A stretch of 20,000 bases of DNA. It comes from CAZSHX01 sp964606895 (GTDB lineage: Bacteria; Bacteroidota; Ignavibacteria; Kapaibacteriales; UBA2268). The notes under the pieces were generated by a model that ran no database searches, was not told where the DNA came from, and worked only from the letters and a program-made list of their open reading frames with translations. The position numbers and the translations under genes are program-made. How positions within the stretch are numbered: the stretch's first letter is position 1; each line of letters begins with the position of its first letter. The stretch is taken from NCBI GenBank assembly GCA_964606895.1, contig CAZSHX010000082.1, positions 1 to 20,000 on the forward strand. The letters run 5' to 3'. Below are positions 1-6,349 of the stretch, piece after piece.

Positions 1-315
1 CTGCTAAAATATACTAAATTATTAAATTCCGTTGAGAATGATAATTTCGATAGTAGAGAATTTAGTATCTATCCCAATCCAACAACAGATTTCATCGAAA
101 TTACCAAACCTTCCGAAGGTTGGGAACCTTCAGAAGGTACTATCCGGATCTTCAATGTCTTTGGAGAAACTGTTGTGAAGTCTTCGGAAGTCTTAAATAA
201 TTCGCAATTCGCAATTTTCAATTCTCAATTAAGAATTGACGTTTCAGCTTTGCCGTTGGGAATTTATTTTGTAAAAGTTGGGGATAGAGTTAGAAAGTTT
301 GTGAAGTTAGGATAA
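1..315 (+). CDS. C-terminal end of a T9SS-secreted protein (type A sorting domain), 5' part outside window
   Basis: The reading frame is open from base 1 to TAA at 313-315, giving 104 residues of a larger protein. From about residue 22 it matches the Por secretion system type A C-terminal sorting domain: FSIYPNPTTDFIEI, then a strand with RIFNVFGE, then DVSALPLGIYFVKV and a final basic KFVKLG. In this family the domain directs export through the type IX secretion system, after which it is cut off and the cargo is attached to the surface or released. The cargo itself lies outside the window. Two stretches look like inserted repeats compared with a plain domain: a PSEGWEPSEG stretch encoded by tandem palindromes (107-139), and an NNSQFAIFNSQL stretch encoded by a 7-nt repeat (about 204-230). 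Confidence in the domain is high; cargo function cannot be stated. Confidence 0.9.
   Translation: MLKYTKLLNSVENDNFDSREFSIYPNPTTDFIEITKPSEGWEPSEGTIRIFNVFGETVVKSSEVLNNSQFAIFNSQLRIDVSALPLGIYFVKVGDRVRKFVKLG
107..139. repeat. Tandem palindromes inside the T9SS domain coding sequence
   Basis: Two near-perfect 15-nt palindromes, AACCTTCCGAAGGTT (107-121) and AACCTTCAGAAGGTA (125-139), lie 18 nt apart as a direct repeat. They are read in frame as KPSEGW and EPSEGT. The 18-nt period keeps the frame, so the element adds residues without breaking the gene. A related CTTCGGAAG palindrome follows at 182-190. Confidence 0.7.
204..238. repeat. CAATT-based 7-nt repeat ending in an inverted repeat
   Basis: CAATT occurs at 205, 212, 219 and 226, exactly 7 nt apart, and the last copy forms the palindrome CAATTAAGAATTG (226-238). 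The same 13-mer recurs at 9679-9691 in non-coding DNA. Here it lies inside the T9SS coding frame. Confidence 0.55.
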
Positions 316-394
316 TATATTACCTCATTCCCATAGCAATAAATAATCATTATTTTCGTTTATTACTTTTGAACTCGTTCTTTGATAGTTAGTC

Positions 395-430
395 AACCTC
401 ACCCCAACCCTCTACGAAGGAGAGGGCGGT
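395..430. repeat. CCTCACCCCAACCCTCT-type hairpin repeat
   Basis: CCCTCT (408-413) pairs with AGAGGG (421-426) around a 7-nt loop. It is preceded by CCTCACCCCAA, wording I recall from dispersed intergenic repeats in many bacteria. It lies 92 bases after the stop of the T9SS gene and could end that transcript, but no T run follows it, so a terminator role is not supported. Confidence 0.45.
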
Positions 431-433
431 AAG

Positions 434-572
434 AATTTGCATCTTTGCATCATTTGGCATTCAAAGATGCAATTGGTAAAATGTCGTTATTTGGAATTAT
501 ATCAATAGGTTAGATGAAAATTGCATTTCATTTTTTACATGATTATTTTTGATGATGCAATGCAATTTTGGA
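434..572. repeat. 139-nt direct repeat, copy 1
   Basis: This copy aligns end to end with 781-919 with only scattered changes. Shared landmarks, in order, are TTGCATCTTT, CATTCAAAGATGCAAT, TCGTTATTTG, ATATCAAT and TGATGCAATGCAATTT. Its start folds: TTGCATCTTTG (437-447) pairs with CAAAGATGCAA (462-472). Function is unknown. Confidence 0.75.
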
Positions 573-587
573 AAAATGAATTGAGAA

Positions 588-751
588 TTGCTCCAGCGGA
601 GCAAACTGTTTGTAGAAAAGCTGATTTAATAAATACTAAGCTCCGTAGGAGCGACATGGTTTATAAAACAAAATTTTTTACAGTCCGCTCCTACGGAGCT
701 TGATGTTTAAAATGTTTTGGTTTTTCTACAAACAGAATGTTCCTACGGAAC
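588..751. repeat. Mirrored REPIN/MITE-like element of four small hairpins
   Basis: Four short palindromes share one plan, a stem of GCTCC or GTTCC around a 3-nt loop: 588-604 (TTGCTCC/GGAGCAA), 640-652, 687-699 and 739-751. The two central ones are inverted relative to each other. A perfect 14-bp inverted repeat, CTGTTTGTAGAAAA (606-619) and its complement (722-735), links the outer pair. The whole is therefore an imperfect mirror around about 670. It encodes no plausible protein, so it fits a non-autonomous repeat mobilised by a transposase elsewhere in the genome. Confidence 0.7.
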
Positions 752-780
752 ATAAGAAATCATCCATGGAGATCAACCAA

Positions 781-919
781 AAATTGCATCTTTTGCATCT
801 TTTTGCATTCAAAGATGCAATCGTTCAAAATTCGTTATTTGAAATAATATCAATGGATTAGGTGAAATGTAATTGCTTCTTCTGGATAATTATTTTTGTT
901 GATGCAATGCAATTTGGAA
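781..919. repeat. 139-nt direct repeat, copy 2
   Basis: This is the second copy of the repeat at 434-572, same orientation and same length, on the other side of the mirrored hairpin element. CAAAGATGCAAT (810-821) and GATGCAATGCAATTT (901-915) are exact matches to copy 1. Either the repeat was duplicated around the element or the whole is one composite repeat. Confidence 0.75.
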
Positions 920-953
920 GATGAAAAATCCGATTTCGCGTAGCACTTTGACA

Positions 954-988
954 TAAAAAAAACCCTCCGAAATTGCTGTCAGAGGGTT
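954..988 (-). terminator. Rho-independent terminator of the chemoreceptor gene
   Basis: On the minus strand AACCCTC (988-982) pairs with GAGGGTT (967-961) around a 14-nt loop and runs straight into a stretch of Ts (the A run at 955-962 on the plus strand). It sits 26 bases after the stop of the chemoreceptor gene, the expected place and orientation. Confidence 0.9.
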
Positions 989-1014
989 CTTTTATGCGTA
1001 AAATCAAGTTCTGT

Positions 1015-3459
1015 TTATCTGCCCGTCAGATGTTTTTTGCCGTGGGATAAACGTTTCGAGGAACCGTAGTCTGAACTGCCACCATCGTCAACTTTGAACT
1101 GGCTTACGATATTCTTCAGCTCTTCAGTCAATCTTGCCAAATCTTCGGAAGAATGGGCAATATCCTGAACGCGTTTTGCGGATTCGGCAGTTACCTGCGA
1201 AATGGAACCGACATTCTTTGCAATTTGCTCCGAAGTGGAAGACTGCTGTTCGCTTGCGGCGGCAATCTGCGTAATCATGTTCTGGACTTCAGTTGAACTT
1301 TCAACAATCTCCATAAGTGCTTTACCTGCTTTGTCAGCGAGTGCAATACCTGCATTAACTTCGTCATTACCTTTTGTCATGGCAACAACTGCATCCTGAG
1401 TTTCCACCTGAATGCCTTTAATCATCTTGGCAATCTGCTTTGTGGCTTCGGTAGTTCTTTCTGCAAGTTTACGAACTTCGTCGGCAACAACAGCGAATCC
1501 TCTTCCTTGTTCTCCGGCACGTGCGGCTTCAATAGCGGCATTAAGGGCGAGAAGGTTAGTTTGGTCTGCAATGTCATCAATAACCGAGATAATCTCGCCG
1601 ATTTGCTTGCTGGATTCTCCGAGTTTTTCAATATTATCGGATGATTGTTTAACGACTTTTGCAATATCTTTCATCTTCACAACTGTTTGCTCAACCACCT
1701 CGCCGCCTTCTTTGGCGATTGTACCGTTTCTTTCGGCAACCTGAGAAGTTCTGTTGGCAGACATTGCGTTTTCAGTGATGGTTCTGGACATTTCCTCAAC
1801 AGCACTTGCAACTTCGTCAGCCTGAGCACTCTGTTCTTCGACCGAAGCGGCTAAAGTTTCGGATGTGGAAGAAATCTGCAAAGCGGCACTTGCGGAAGTA
1901 TCAACGCTTTCAAGAATTCTCTTGATTGCATCGGACAATGAATCGCCCAAACCATTGATGTTAATCTTCAGTTCTTCGTGGTCTCCGAGATAATCGCCAA
2001 GCATTCTTGGAGTTAAATCTCCGGTTGCCATAATTGCAAGAACTTCGCCACCTTCGGTTGTTGGCTTGATAACTGCATCGAGAGTGTCATTAACGCCATT
2101 CACGATTGCTCTGAAGTCTCCACCATGTTTGGAGGCATCGGCTCTTGTGTCGAGCTTTCCTTCAGCGGCGGCTTTTGCAAGCATCAAAGNNNNNNNNNNN
2201 NNNNNNNNNNNNNNNNNNNNNNNNNNNNNNNNNNNNNNNNNNNNNNNNNNNNNNNNNNNNNNNNNNNNNNNNNNNNNNNNNNNNNNNNNTCCCTTGGAAA
2301 TTCTGTCCACATATTCAGCGGCTACATTTAGAGGTCCGATAACATCGTCCAATGTTTTATTGACACCTACTACAATTGCTTTAAAGTCACCACCATGTTT
2401 GGAAGCATCGGCTCTTGTGTCGAGCTTTCCTTCAGCGGCGGCTTTTGCAAGCATCAAAGCATCAGCAACCAAGGCATTAACGGCATCAATTGCGCTGTTT
2501 AAGTTATTCTTGATTTCGTTAAAATCACCATTGTAATTGTCAGTAATTCTTGGAGGAATATCTCCCTTGGAAATTCTGTCCACATATTCAGCGGCTACAT
2601 TTAGAGGTCCGATAACAGCATCAAGGGTTTGGTTAACACCAACTACTATTTCTCTGAATTCAAAGTTAATTTTCATCGGATCGCCTCTTGTATCAAGCTT
2701 ACCGCCAACAGCGGCAGTAACTAATTTCTTGGATTCATCCACTAACATTTTGACTATGTTCATAATGTTACCGGATAAGATAAATCCAAGAACAACAGCA
2801 AGAACAATACAAATAATAATTATAATTAACAACAGCAGTGTTGCTGATGCTGCAGATTTGTCTGCTTCTTTGTTGAATTCATCTGCAGATTTGGTGTTTT
2901 CATCAAGAATCTTGCCGAGCAATTCTTCAGCGGGTTTAAATGTTTTTCTTGATTCTTCAACTGCGTTATAAACTTCATTATCAACATCTGCCATTTCTTT
3001 TGAATCCATTGAAACTCCATTAGAGATTAGCTGGCTTTTATGTTTAGCGGCAGTAACAACTTTTTTATTTGAAGCTTTCCACGCATCCCATGCCGGGACA
3101 AATTCCTTCCATAATTTTGCTTCATGTTCTGTTTGGGGGAGAGGTTCATAAACTTTCCATGCTTTATCAATTTTTTCCCAAACATCGGCTATCTTTTTAA
3201 TGAAATATTCTCTTTCCTGAAGATTCCCGGACATACGTCTGTTATTCAAACCAAACTCTTGTGCTTTGATATTTGTTTGGGACTCATTAATTATCTGCAA
3301 ACTTTCGATACTTGGCAAAATTGCAGTAGCAATCCTGTCTTTAGATGCTTTTATACCCTGCATACCATTATAACCGATATAACCGACGACAGCACAAAGC
3401 AGTGCAACTACGATAAAACCAAGAAGTAATTTTACTCTGATTTTCATATTCTTAAACAT
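1015..3459 (-). CDS. Methyl-accepting chemotaxis protein with tandem HAMP repeats (contains assembly gap)
   Basis: This is a membrane chemoreceptor that signals to the kinase CheA through CheW. In order it has a membrane segment (about residues 10-30), a periplasmic four-helix sensor region, a second very hydrophobic segment (about 209-231), a run of HAMP-like units with the recurring phrase PLNVAAEYVDRISKG, and the conserved signalling tip (IADQTNLLALNAAIEAARAG and following, about 630-668). The HAMP region repeats with a 273-nt (91-residue) period. The 100-N gap removes residues 391-424, inside one repeat, so 814 aa is only the length as assembled. The ATG at 3459 has GGAG upstream (TTGGAGAGTAGAT). 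No NWETF-like methyltransferase-binding tail is present. It lies downstream of cheW on the same strand, 144 bases away. The sensed ligand cannot be told from the sequence. Confidence 0.93.
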   Translation of the reverse strand: MFKNMKIRVKLLLGFIVVALLCAVVGYIGYNGMQGIKASKDRIATAILPSIESLQIINESQTNIKAQEFGLNNRRMSGNLQEREYFIKKIADVWEKIDKAWKVYEPLPQTEHEAKLWKEFVPAWDAWKASNKKVVTAAKHKSQLISNGVSMDSKEMADVDNEVYNAVEESRKTFKPAEELLGKILDENTKSADEFNKEADKSAASATLLLLIIIIICIVLAVVLGFILSGNIMNIVKMLVDESKKLVTAAVGGKLDTRGDPMKINFEFREIVVGVNQTLDAVIGPLNVAAEYVDRISKGDIPPRITDNYNGDFNEIKNNLNSAIDAVNALVADALMLAKAAAEGKLDTRADASKHGGDFKAIVVGVNKTLDDVIGPLNVAAEYVDRISKGXXXXXXXXXXXXXXXXXXXXXXXXXXXXXXXXXXLMLAKAAAEGKLDTRADASKHGGDFRAIVNGVNDTLDAVIKPTTEGGEVLAIMATGDLTPRMLGDYLGDHEELKININGLGDSLSDAIKRILESVDTSASAALQISSTSETLAASVEEQSAQADEVASAVEEMSRTITENAMSANRTSQVAERNGTIAKEGGEVVEQTVVKMKDIAKVVKQSSDNIEKLGESSKQIGEIISVIDDIADQTNLLALNAAIEAARAGEQGRGFAVVADEVRKLAERTTEATKQIAKMIKGIQVETQDAVVAMTKGNDEVNAGIALADKAGKALMEIVESSTEVQNMITQIAAASEQQSSTSEQIAKNVGSISQVTAESAKRVQDIAHSSEDLARLTEELKNIVSQFKVDDGGSSDYGSSKRLSHGKKHLTGR
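2131..2640 (-). repeat. Near-identical 273-nt tandem repeat encoding HAMP-like units
   Basis: The blocks ending at 2189 and 2459 agree over at least 45 bases before the gap. The blocks starting at 2290 and 2563 agree over about 50 bases after it. Each 273-nt unit encodes 91 residues. Such closely matching units explain why assembly failed here, and they suggest recent duplication or gene conversion. Confidence 0.8.
2190..2289. other. Assembly gap of exactly 100 N
   Basis: A run of 100 N interrupts the HAMP repeat region. The left flank (up to 2189) matches bases up to 2459, and the right flank (from 2290) matches bases from 2563. If just one repeat unit spans it, the missing sequence is 103 bases, which keeps the frame. 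Exactly 100 N usually means a gap of unknown length. Confidence 0.97.
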
Positions 3460-3603
3460 ATCTACTCTCCAAAAAATTATAAAATTATTTTTTTAAAATT
3501 AGTTCAAATTCAAATAATTAACTGAAATACCTTTATCGGCATATGATATAAAAACTTTTACTAGAAGAATTCAAAATTCCTAATAAAAGATTTAATCGTC
3601 CAA

Positions 3604-4110
3604 TCAGCTTTCACTGTCAACTAAACCGGAAATGATGCTTTTTTCGTCATCGGTAAGGATTTTTTCGATGTCAAGCAATATCAGAAGTCTGTCTTCGAGT
3701 TTACCGACAGCAGTAATAAATTCAGACCTGATATTCTGGACAAGTTCTGGTGGTGGTTCGGTAATGTTGCTGTTAATTCTCAGAACTTCACTGACACTGT
3801 CCACAATAAAACCAAGGACTTTGTTGCTAACGTCCACAACAATAAATCGTGTGCTTTTGTCATAATTTATTTGGGGCAGTCCCATTCTGATTCTTAAATC
3901 AATAATCGGTATGACCTGACCGCGTAAATTAATAATACCCTTCACATAATCAGGTGAGTTTGGTACTTTGGTAATCTCAACCATTCTGTTAATGCCTTGA
4001 ATATTAAGAATATCAATGGCAAATTCCTCGTCTCCGATATGAAAAGTAACAAGCTGAAGCTCGTGTCCTTTGTCATTTCCTGCTTTTTCGTGTTGTTCCA
4101 TGATTCCCAT
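3604..4110 (-). CDS. cheW: CheW-type chemotaxis adaptor protein
   Basis: CheW couples chemoreceptors to the histidine kinase CheA in the cytoplasmic signalling array. The 168-residue protein is one CheW domain with a short charged N-terminal tail. Family landmarks are QLVTFHIGDEEFAIDI, the conserved INRMVEITKVPNSPDYVKG segment, INLRGQVIPIIDLR, and a C-terminal LLILLDIEKIL strand-helix. The start is ATG at 4110; another ATG at 4101 is in frame and neither has a strong ribosome site. It lies upstream of the chemoreceptor gene on the same strand, so the two may be transcribed together and work together. No cheA, cheY, cheR or cheB is in the window. Confidence 0.93.
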   Translation of the reverse strand: MGIMEQHEKAGNDKGHELQLVTFHIGDEEFAIDILNIQGINRMVEITKVPNSPDYVKGIINLRGQVIPIIDLRIRMGLPQINYDKSTRFIVVDVSNKVLGFIVDSVSEVLRINSNITEPPPELVQNIRSEFITAVGKLEDRLLILLDIEKILTDDEKSIISGLVDSES

Positions 4111-4212
4111 CTTATGTTAAAGTTAAAAAAATGTGCTTATTCGAAAATATTTCGTCTATAATTACCTTTTCGGTATATTTCATTCAAACCTTTAATTTTT
4201 TTTTCAAATATA

Positions 4213-4245
4213 TTGTTGTTTTGATTAGTTTTTTTTATAAATTTG
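4213..4245 (+). promoter_or_regulatory. Bacteroidota-type promoter of the phosphoesterase gene
   Basis: TAAATTTG (4238-4245) fits the Bacteroidota -7 element TAnnTTTG. A TTG at 4216-4218 lies 19 nt upstream, the usual spacing for the -33 element. Transcription would begin near 4252, about 25 bases before the preferred ATG at 4278. This also argues against the longer frame that opens at 4131. Confidence 0.55.
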
Positions 4246-4277
4246 CTGAGATTACTTTTTTTAAAGGGATGAAAGTT

Positions 4278-5381
4278 ATGAGAAGAATAAGAATTTATAT
4301 ATTTGTGTTTGCAGTATTCTTAATTTGCCAAACCGGCAAAGCAAAAGACTTGCTACAGCCATATTTGCAGTTCGTTAGCCGAGATACAGTTTGTCTGATG
4401 GTAGAATCCGACAAAAAGGATACTCTATTCGTTAAATACGGGCAGGGCTTAGGATACGATATTCTTGTAAAAACAGCTTTCTACAAAGAAGTTGATTATC
4501 GAAGAGCCAAATTTTATATTCACAGGATTTTCCTGACCGGGCTTAAGCCTTCAATGGAATATCATTATCAATTGCTTCAAACCAAAGGTCAGCCAATTGA
4601 AGGAACATTCAAAACACCTCCTGATACATCATCAATTTTGAGGTTCGCAGTTATTGCAGACACACAGGCAAATCCTGAAATTCATACAAATATTGCAAAA
4701 AGATTGAACAAAATCAATCCTCATTTTGTTGTATATGCAGGAGACCTGACCGAAAATGGTTCTTACAGCGAATGGATGAAAGAATTCTTTAATAAGGATG
4801 TTTCTGAATTGCATGCAAGGATTCCTTTTTTTGCGGCTCTTGGCAATCATGATGCTTACAGCAATGATTTTAAAGCATTTTTGCAACCACCTCGCAATGG
4901 AGATGGAGAAACTTACGGTTCCTTTGATGTCGGAAAAGTCCATTTTTTAATCCTAAACACAGAGCAGTCACTTAAAAAAGGTTCTCCTCAATATGTTTTT
5001 GCCGAAAATGACCTGAAGAATGCTAAACCAAGATGGAAAGTTGTTATTCAGCACAGACCTGTTTACTCTCCCAGATCAAGCGATAAACAAAAAGACTTTG
5101 AGATTATCTGCGATTCGGTTTTTGTACCGAATAGAGTAGATTTTGTAGTTGCCGGTCATGTCCATTTTTACCAGAGAAGTATTATCAAGGGGATTCAGCA
5201 TTTAATTCTTGGCGGGGGCGGCGGCAATTTGGTAAATGTGAAAGAAATGAAGGGTTCAGTGATGACGAAATCTCAATTCCATTTTGCGGTTTTTGAAGTT
5301 GACGAGCAATACGTTTTTGTTAAGATTTATGATACCAGAGGTGAATTGATTGATTCTTTTGAAGTGACTCAGTATTTTTGA
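4278..5381 (+). CDS. Secreted purple-acid-phosphatase-like metallophosphoesterase
   Basis: This enzyme is expected to hydrolyse phosphate esters using two metal ions, outside the cytoplasm. From the ATG at 4278 the protein has 367 residues: a signal peptide (MRRIRIYIFVFAVFLICQ and on), an N-terminal beta domain like the one in purple acid phosphatases (PYLQFVSRDTVCLMVES), then the calcineurin-like core. Metal-site motifs are ADTQ (D128), GDLTENG (D156), GNHD (N190, H191), IQHRP (H259) and GHVHFYQR (H294, H296). The open frame extends back to 4131, but that part is hydrophobic and rich in F, and a promoter lies inside it. AAAGGG at 4263-4268 is well placed for 4278; ATG 4269 is the alternative. 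It is transcribed alone, since a MITE follows directly. Substrate is unknown. Confidence 0.85.
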   Translation: MRRIRIYIFVFAVFLICQTGKAKDLLQPYLQFVSRDTVCLMVESDKKDTLFVKYGQGLGYDILVKTAFYKEVDYRRAKFYIHRIFLTGLKPSMEYHYQLLQTKGQPIEGTFKTPPDTSSILRFAVIADTQANPEIHTNIAKRLNKINPHFVVYAGDLTENGSYSEWMKEFFNKDVSELHARIPFFAALGNHDAYSNDFKAFLQPPRNGDGETYGSFDVGKVHFLILNTEQSLKKGSPQYVFAENDLKNAKPRWKVVIQHRPVYSPRSSDKQKDFEIICDSVFVPNRVDFVVAGHVHFYQRSIIKGIQHLILGGGGGNLVNVKEMKGSVMTKSQFHFAVFEVDEQYVFVKIYDTRGELIDSFEVTQYF

Positions 5382-5388
5382 TTTATTC

Positions 5389-5466
5389 TTGTCATTCTGA
5401 ACAAAGTGAAGAATCTAAATCTTTGATTGTTGAGTGAATAGATTCTTCGTCACACTCAGAATGACA
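5389..5466. repeat. MITE-like palindromic repeat, GTCATTCTGA family, copy 1
   Basis: TGTCATTCTGA (5390-5400) pairs perfectly with TCAGAATGACA (5456-5466). Inside, GAAGAATCTA (5408-5417) pairs perfectly with TAGATTCTTC (5439-5448). The 78-nt unit could fold into one long hairpin. A diverged copy lies at 13421-13494. Its right end provides the candidate start codons GTG 5434 and ATG 5461 of the next gene. Confidence 0.8.
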
Positions 5467-5958
5467 GAGCAATTCAACACTATTTCAGCAATATTTAGTA
5501 ATTTTTTAATAAATAAATTGAATATAGATTTAACAAATATAGATATTGATGACATTATTACTCAGAGAAAACCATTCAGGATGTTTGACCGGATTGTCTC
5601 ATTACAGAAGGATAGTATTGTTTCATCACTTAAAGTTGATTCCGAAAATCTGTTTGTTACGGGAGGAAAACTGTATGAACCCGCATTGATTGAAAACATA
5701 GCTCAGACAGCCGCCGCAAAATCAGGCGTGGAGTCAAAGCAAAATGGAGTTGCGGTTCCTTTGGGCTTCATCGGAGCTATAAAAAATCTCAGAATCTTTT
5801 CGTTGCCTAAAGTTAATTCAGAATTGTTGACGACTGTTACTGTTGGTTTTCAGATGGAAAACGCAAGTATTATTAATGGAAGTATCAAAATTGGTGACCA
5901 GACAATTGCTGAATGTGAGATGAAAATATTTATTTTTAATGAAAGGACAGATGGATAA
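5461..5958 (+). CDS. FabZ-like hotdog-fold protein lacking the catalytic histidine
   Basis: This looks like a beta-hydroxyacyl-ACP dehydratase-type hotdog protein of about 165 residues. QRKPFRMFDRI matches the N-terminal FabZ phrase, and the central helix LIENIAQTAAA keeps the FabZ Glu (E78, counted from ATG 5461). The FabZ HFPGxPxxPG loop just before it is replaced by FVTGGKLYEPA, so the usual catalytic His is absent. It may bind acyl-ACP without dehydrating it, or use another residue. The start is uncertain: GTG 5434 and ATG 5461 both lie in the upstream MITE, and TTG 5518 is the first plausible start outside it. The stop overlaps the next gene's start, so this is the first gene of a five-gene operon that includes a BtrH-type acyltransferase and an ABC exporter. 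Confidence 0.75.
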   Translation: MTEQFNTISAIFSNFLINKLNIDLTNIDIDDIITQRKPFRMFDRIVSLQKDSIVSSLKVDSENLFVTGGKLYEPALIENIAQTAAAKSGVESKQNGVAVPLGFIGAIKNLRIFSLPKVNSELLTTVTVGFQMENASIINGSIKIGDQTIAECEMKIFIFNERTDG

Positions 5959-6349
5959 ATTTCATGTTCCGCAGGACGATGAGAACTTTATGCAGGGTAA
6001 AACCCGTGATGTATGCTATGTTGTTGACGAAAACGGCAACTATACAACTGCTTTGAGCAGTGGTTGGGAAGTGAAAAATATTGTGTTCAAACAAACATGG
6101 AATGAGATTAACGAAAATCTGCAAGCAACTTTAGAAAAAGTGAGAAGCGGAGAACTTTCTCCCATCGCATATTTTATGGAAAAGAGCCTGATGGATATTA
6201 AACTTTTGTCGGCTTATACAAATTTCACTAAAAGAAAAATCAAAAAGCATTTCAAACCGTCAGAATTCGCTAAATTGGATAACGACACTTTGCAAATTTA
6301 TGCAGATGTGTTTGGAATAACTTTGGATGAACTAAAAAATAATATATGA
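5951..6349 (+). CDS. Uncharacterised protein in BtrH operon, possible helix-turn-helix C-terminus
   Basis: I do not recognise a named family. From ATG 5951 the protein has 132 residues, is soluble and has no signal peptide. The N-terminal third has a likely beta hairpin (CYVVDENGNYTTALSSGWEV). The rest is predicted helical. The C-terminal stretch, from FTKRKIKKHF to LQIYADVFGITLDELKN, resembles the end of an XRE-type DNA-binding domain, where 'A..FG...DEL' is common; this is a resemblance by eye only. AAAGGA just upstream supports ATG 5951 over the ATG at 5939. The start overlaps the hotdog stop by 8 bases, and its TGA overlaps the next ATG (ATGA), so its translation is coupled on both sides. 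It may be a regulator or a partner protein of the operon. Confidence 0.75.
   Translation: MDKFHVPQDDENFMQGKTRDVCYVVDENGNYTTALSSGWEVKNIVFKQTWNEINENLQATLEKVRSGELSPIAYFMEKSLMDIKLLSAYTNFTKRKIKKHFKPSEFAKLDNDTLQIYADVFGITLDELKNNI

Larger units (their letters stand above)
316..953. other. Repeat-rich non-coding tract
   Basis: About 640 bases separate the T9SS gene from the chemoreceptor terminator. I see no gene in it. A 60-codon open frame at 521-703 is made of repeat sequence and I do not support it. The tract holds a CCCTCT/AGAGGG hairpin (395-430), two copies of a 139-nt direct repeat (434-572 and 781-919), and between them a mirrored hairpin element (588-751). Confidence 0.75.

Noticed and set aside
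107..139. CRISPR-like spaced palindromes
   Set aside because: Only two units, 18 nt apart, in a coding frame and without variable spacers. No CRISPR array or cas gene is visible anywhere in the window.
521..703. 60-codon open frame in the repeat tract
   Set aside because: It is formed by the 139-nt repeat and the GCTCC hairpins, has no ribosome site, and its protein looks like no known family.
1412..1744. Long plus-strand frames opposite the chemoreceptor (also 2066-2536 and 2537-2971)
   Set aside because: They are antisense shadows of a well-conserved coding frame; one even runs through the N gap.
4131..4277. N-terminal extension of the phosphoesterase from ATG 4131
   Set aside because: A promoter match (4213-4245) lies inside it, the encoded residues are F-rich and would precede a proper signal peptide, and ATG 4278 has a better ribosome site.
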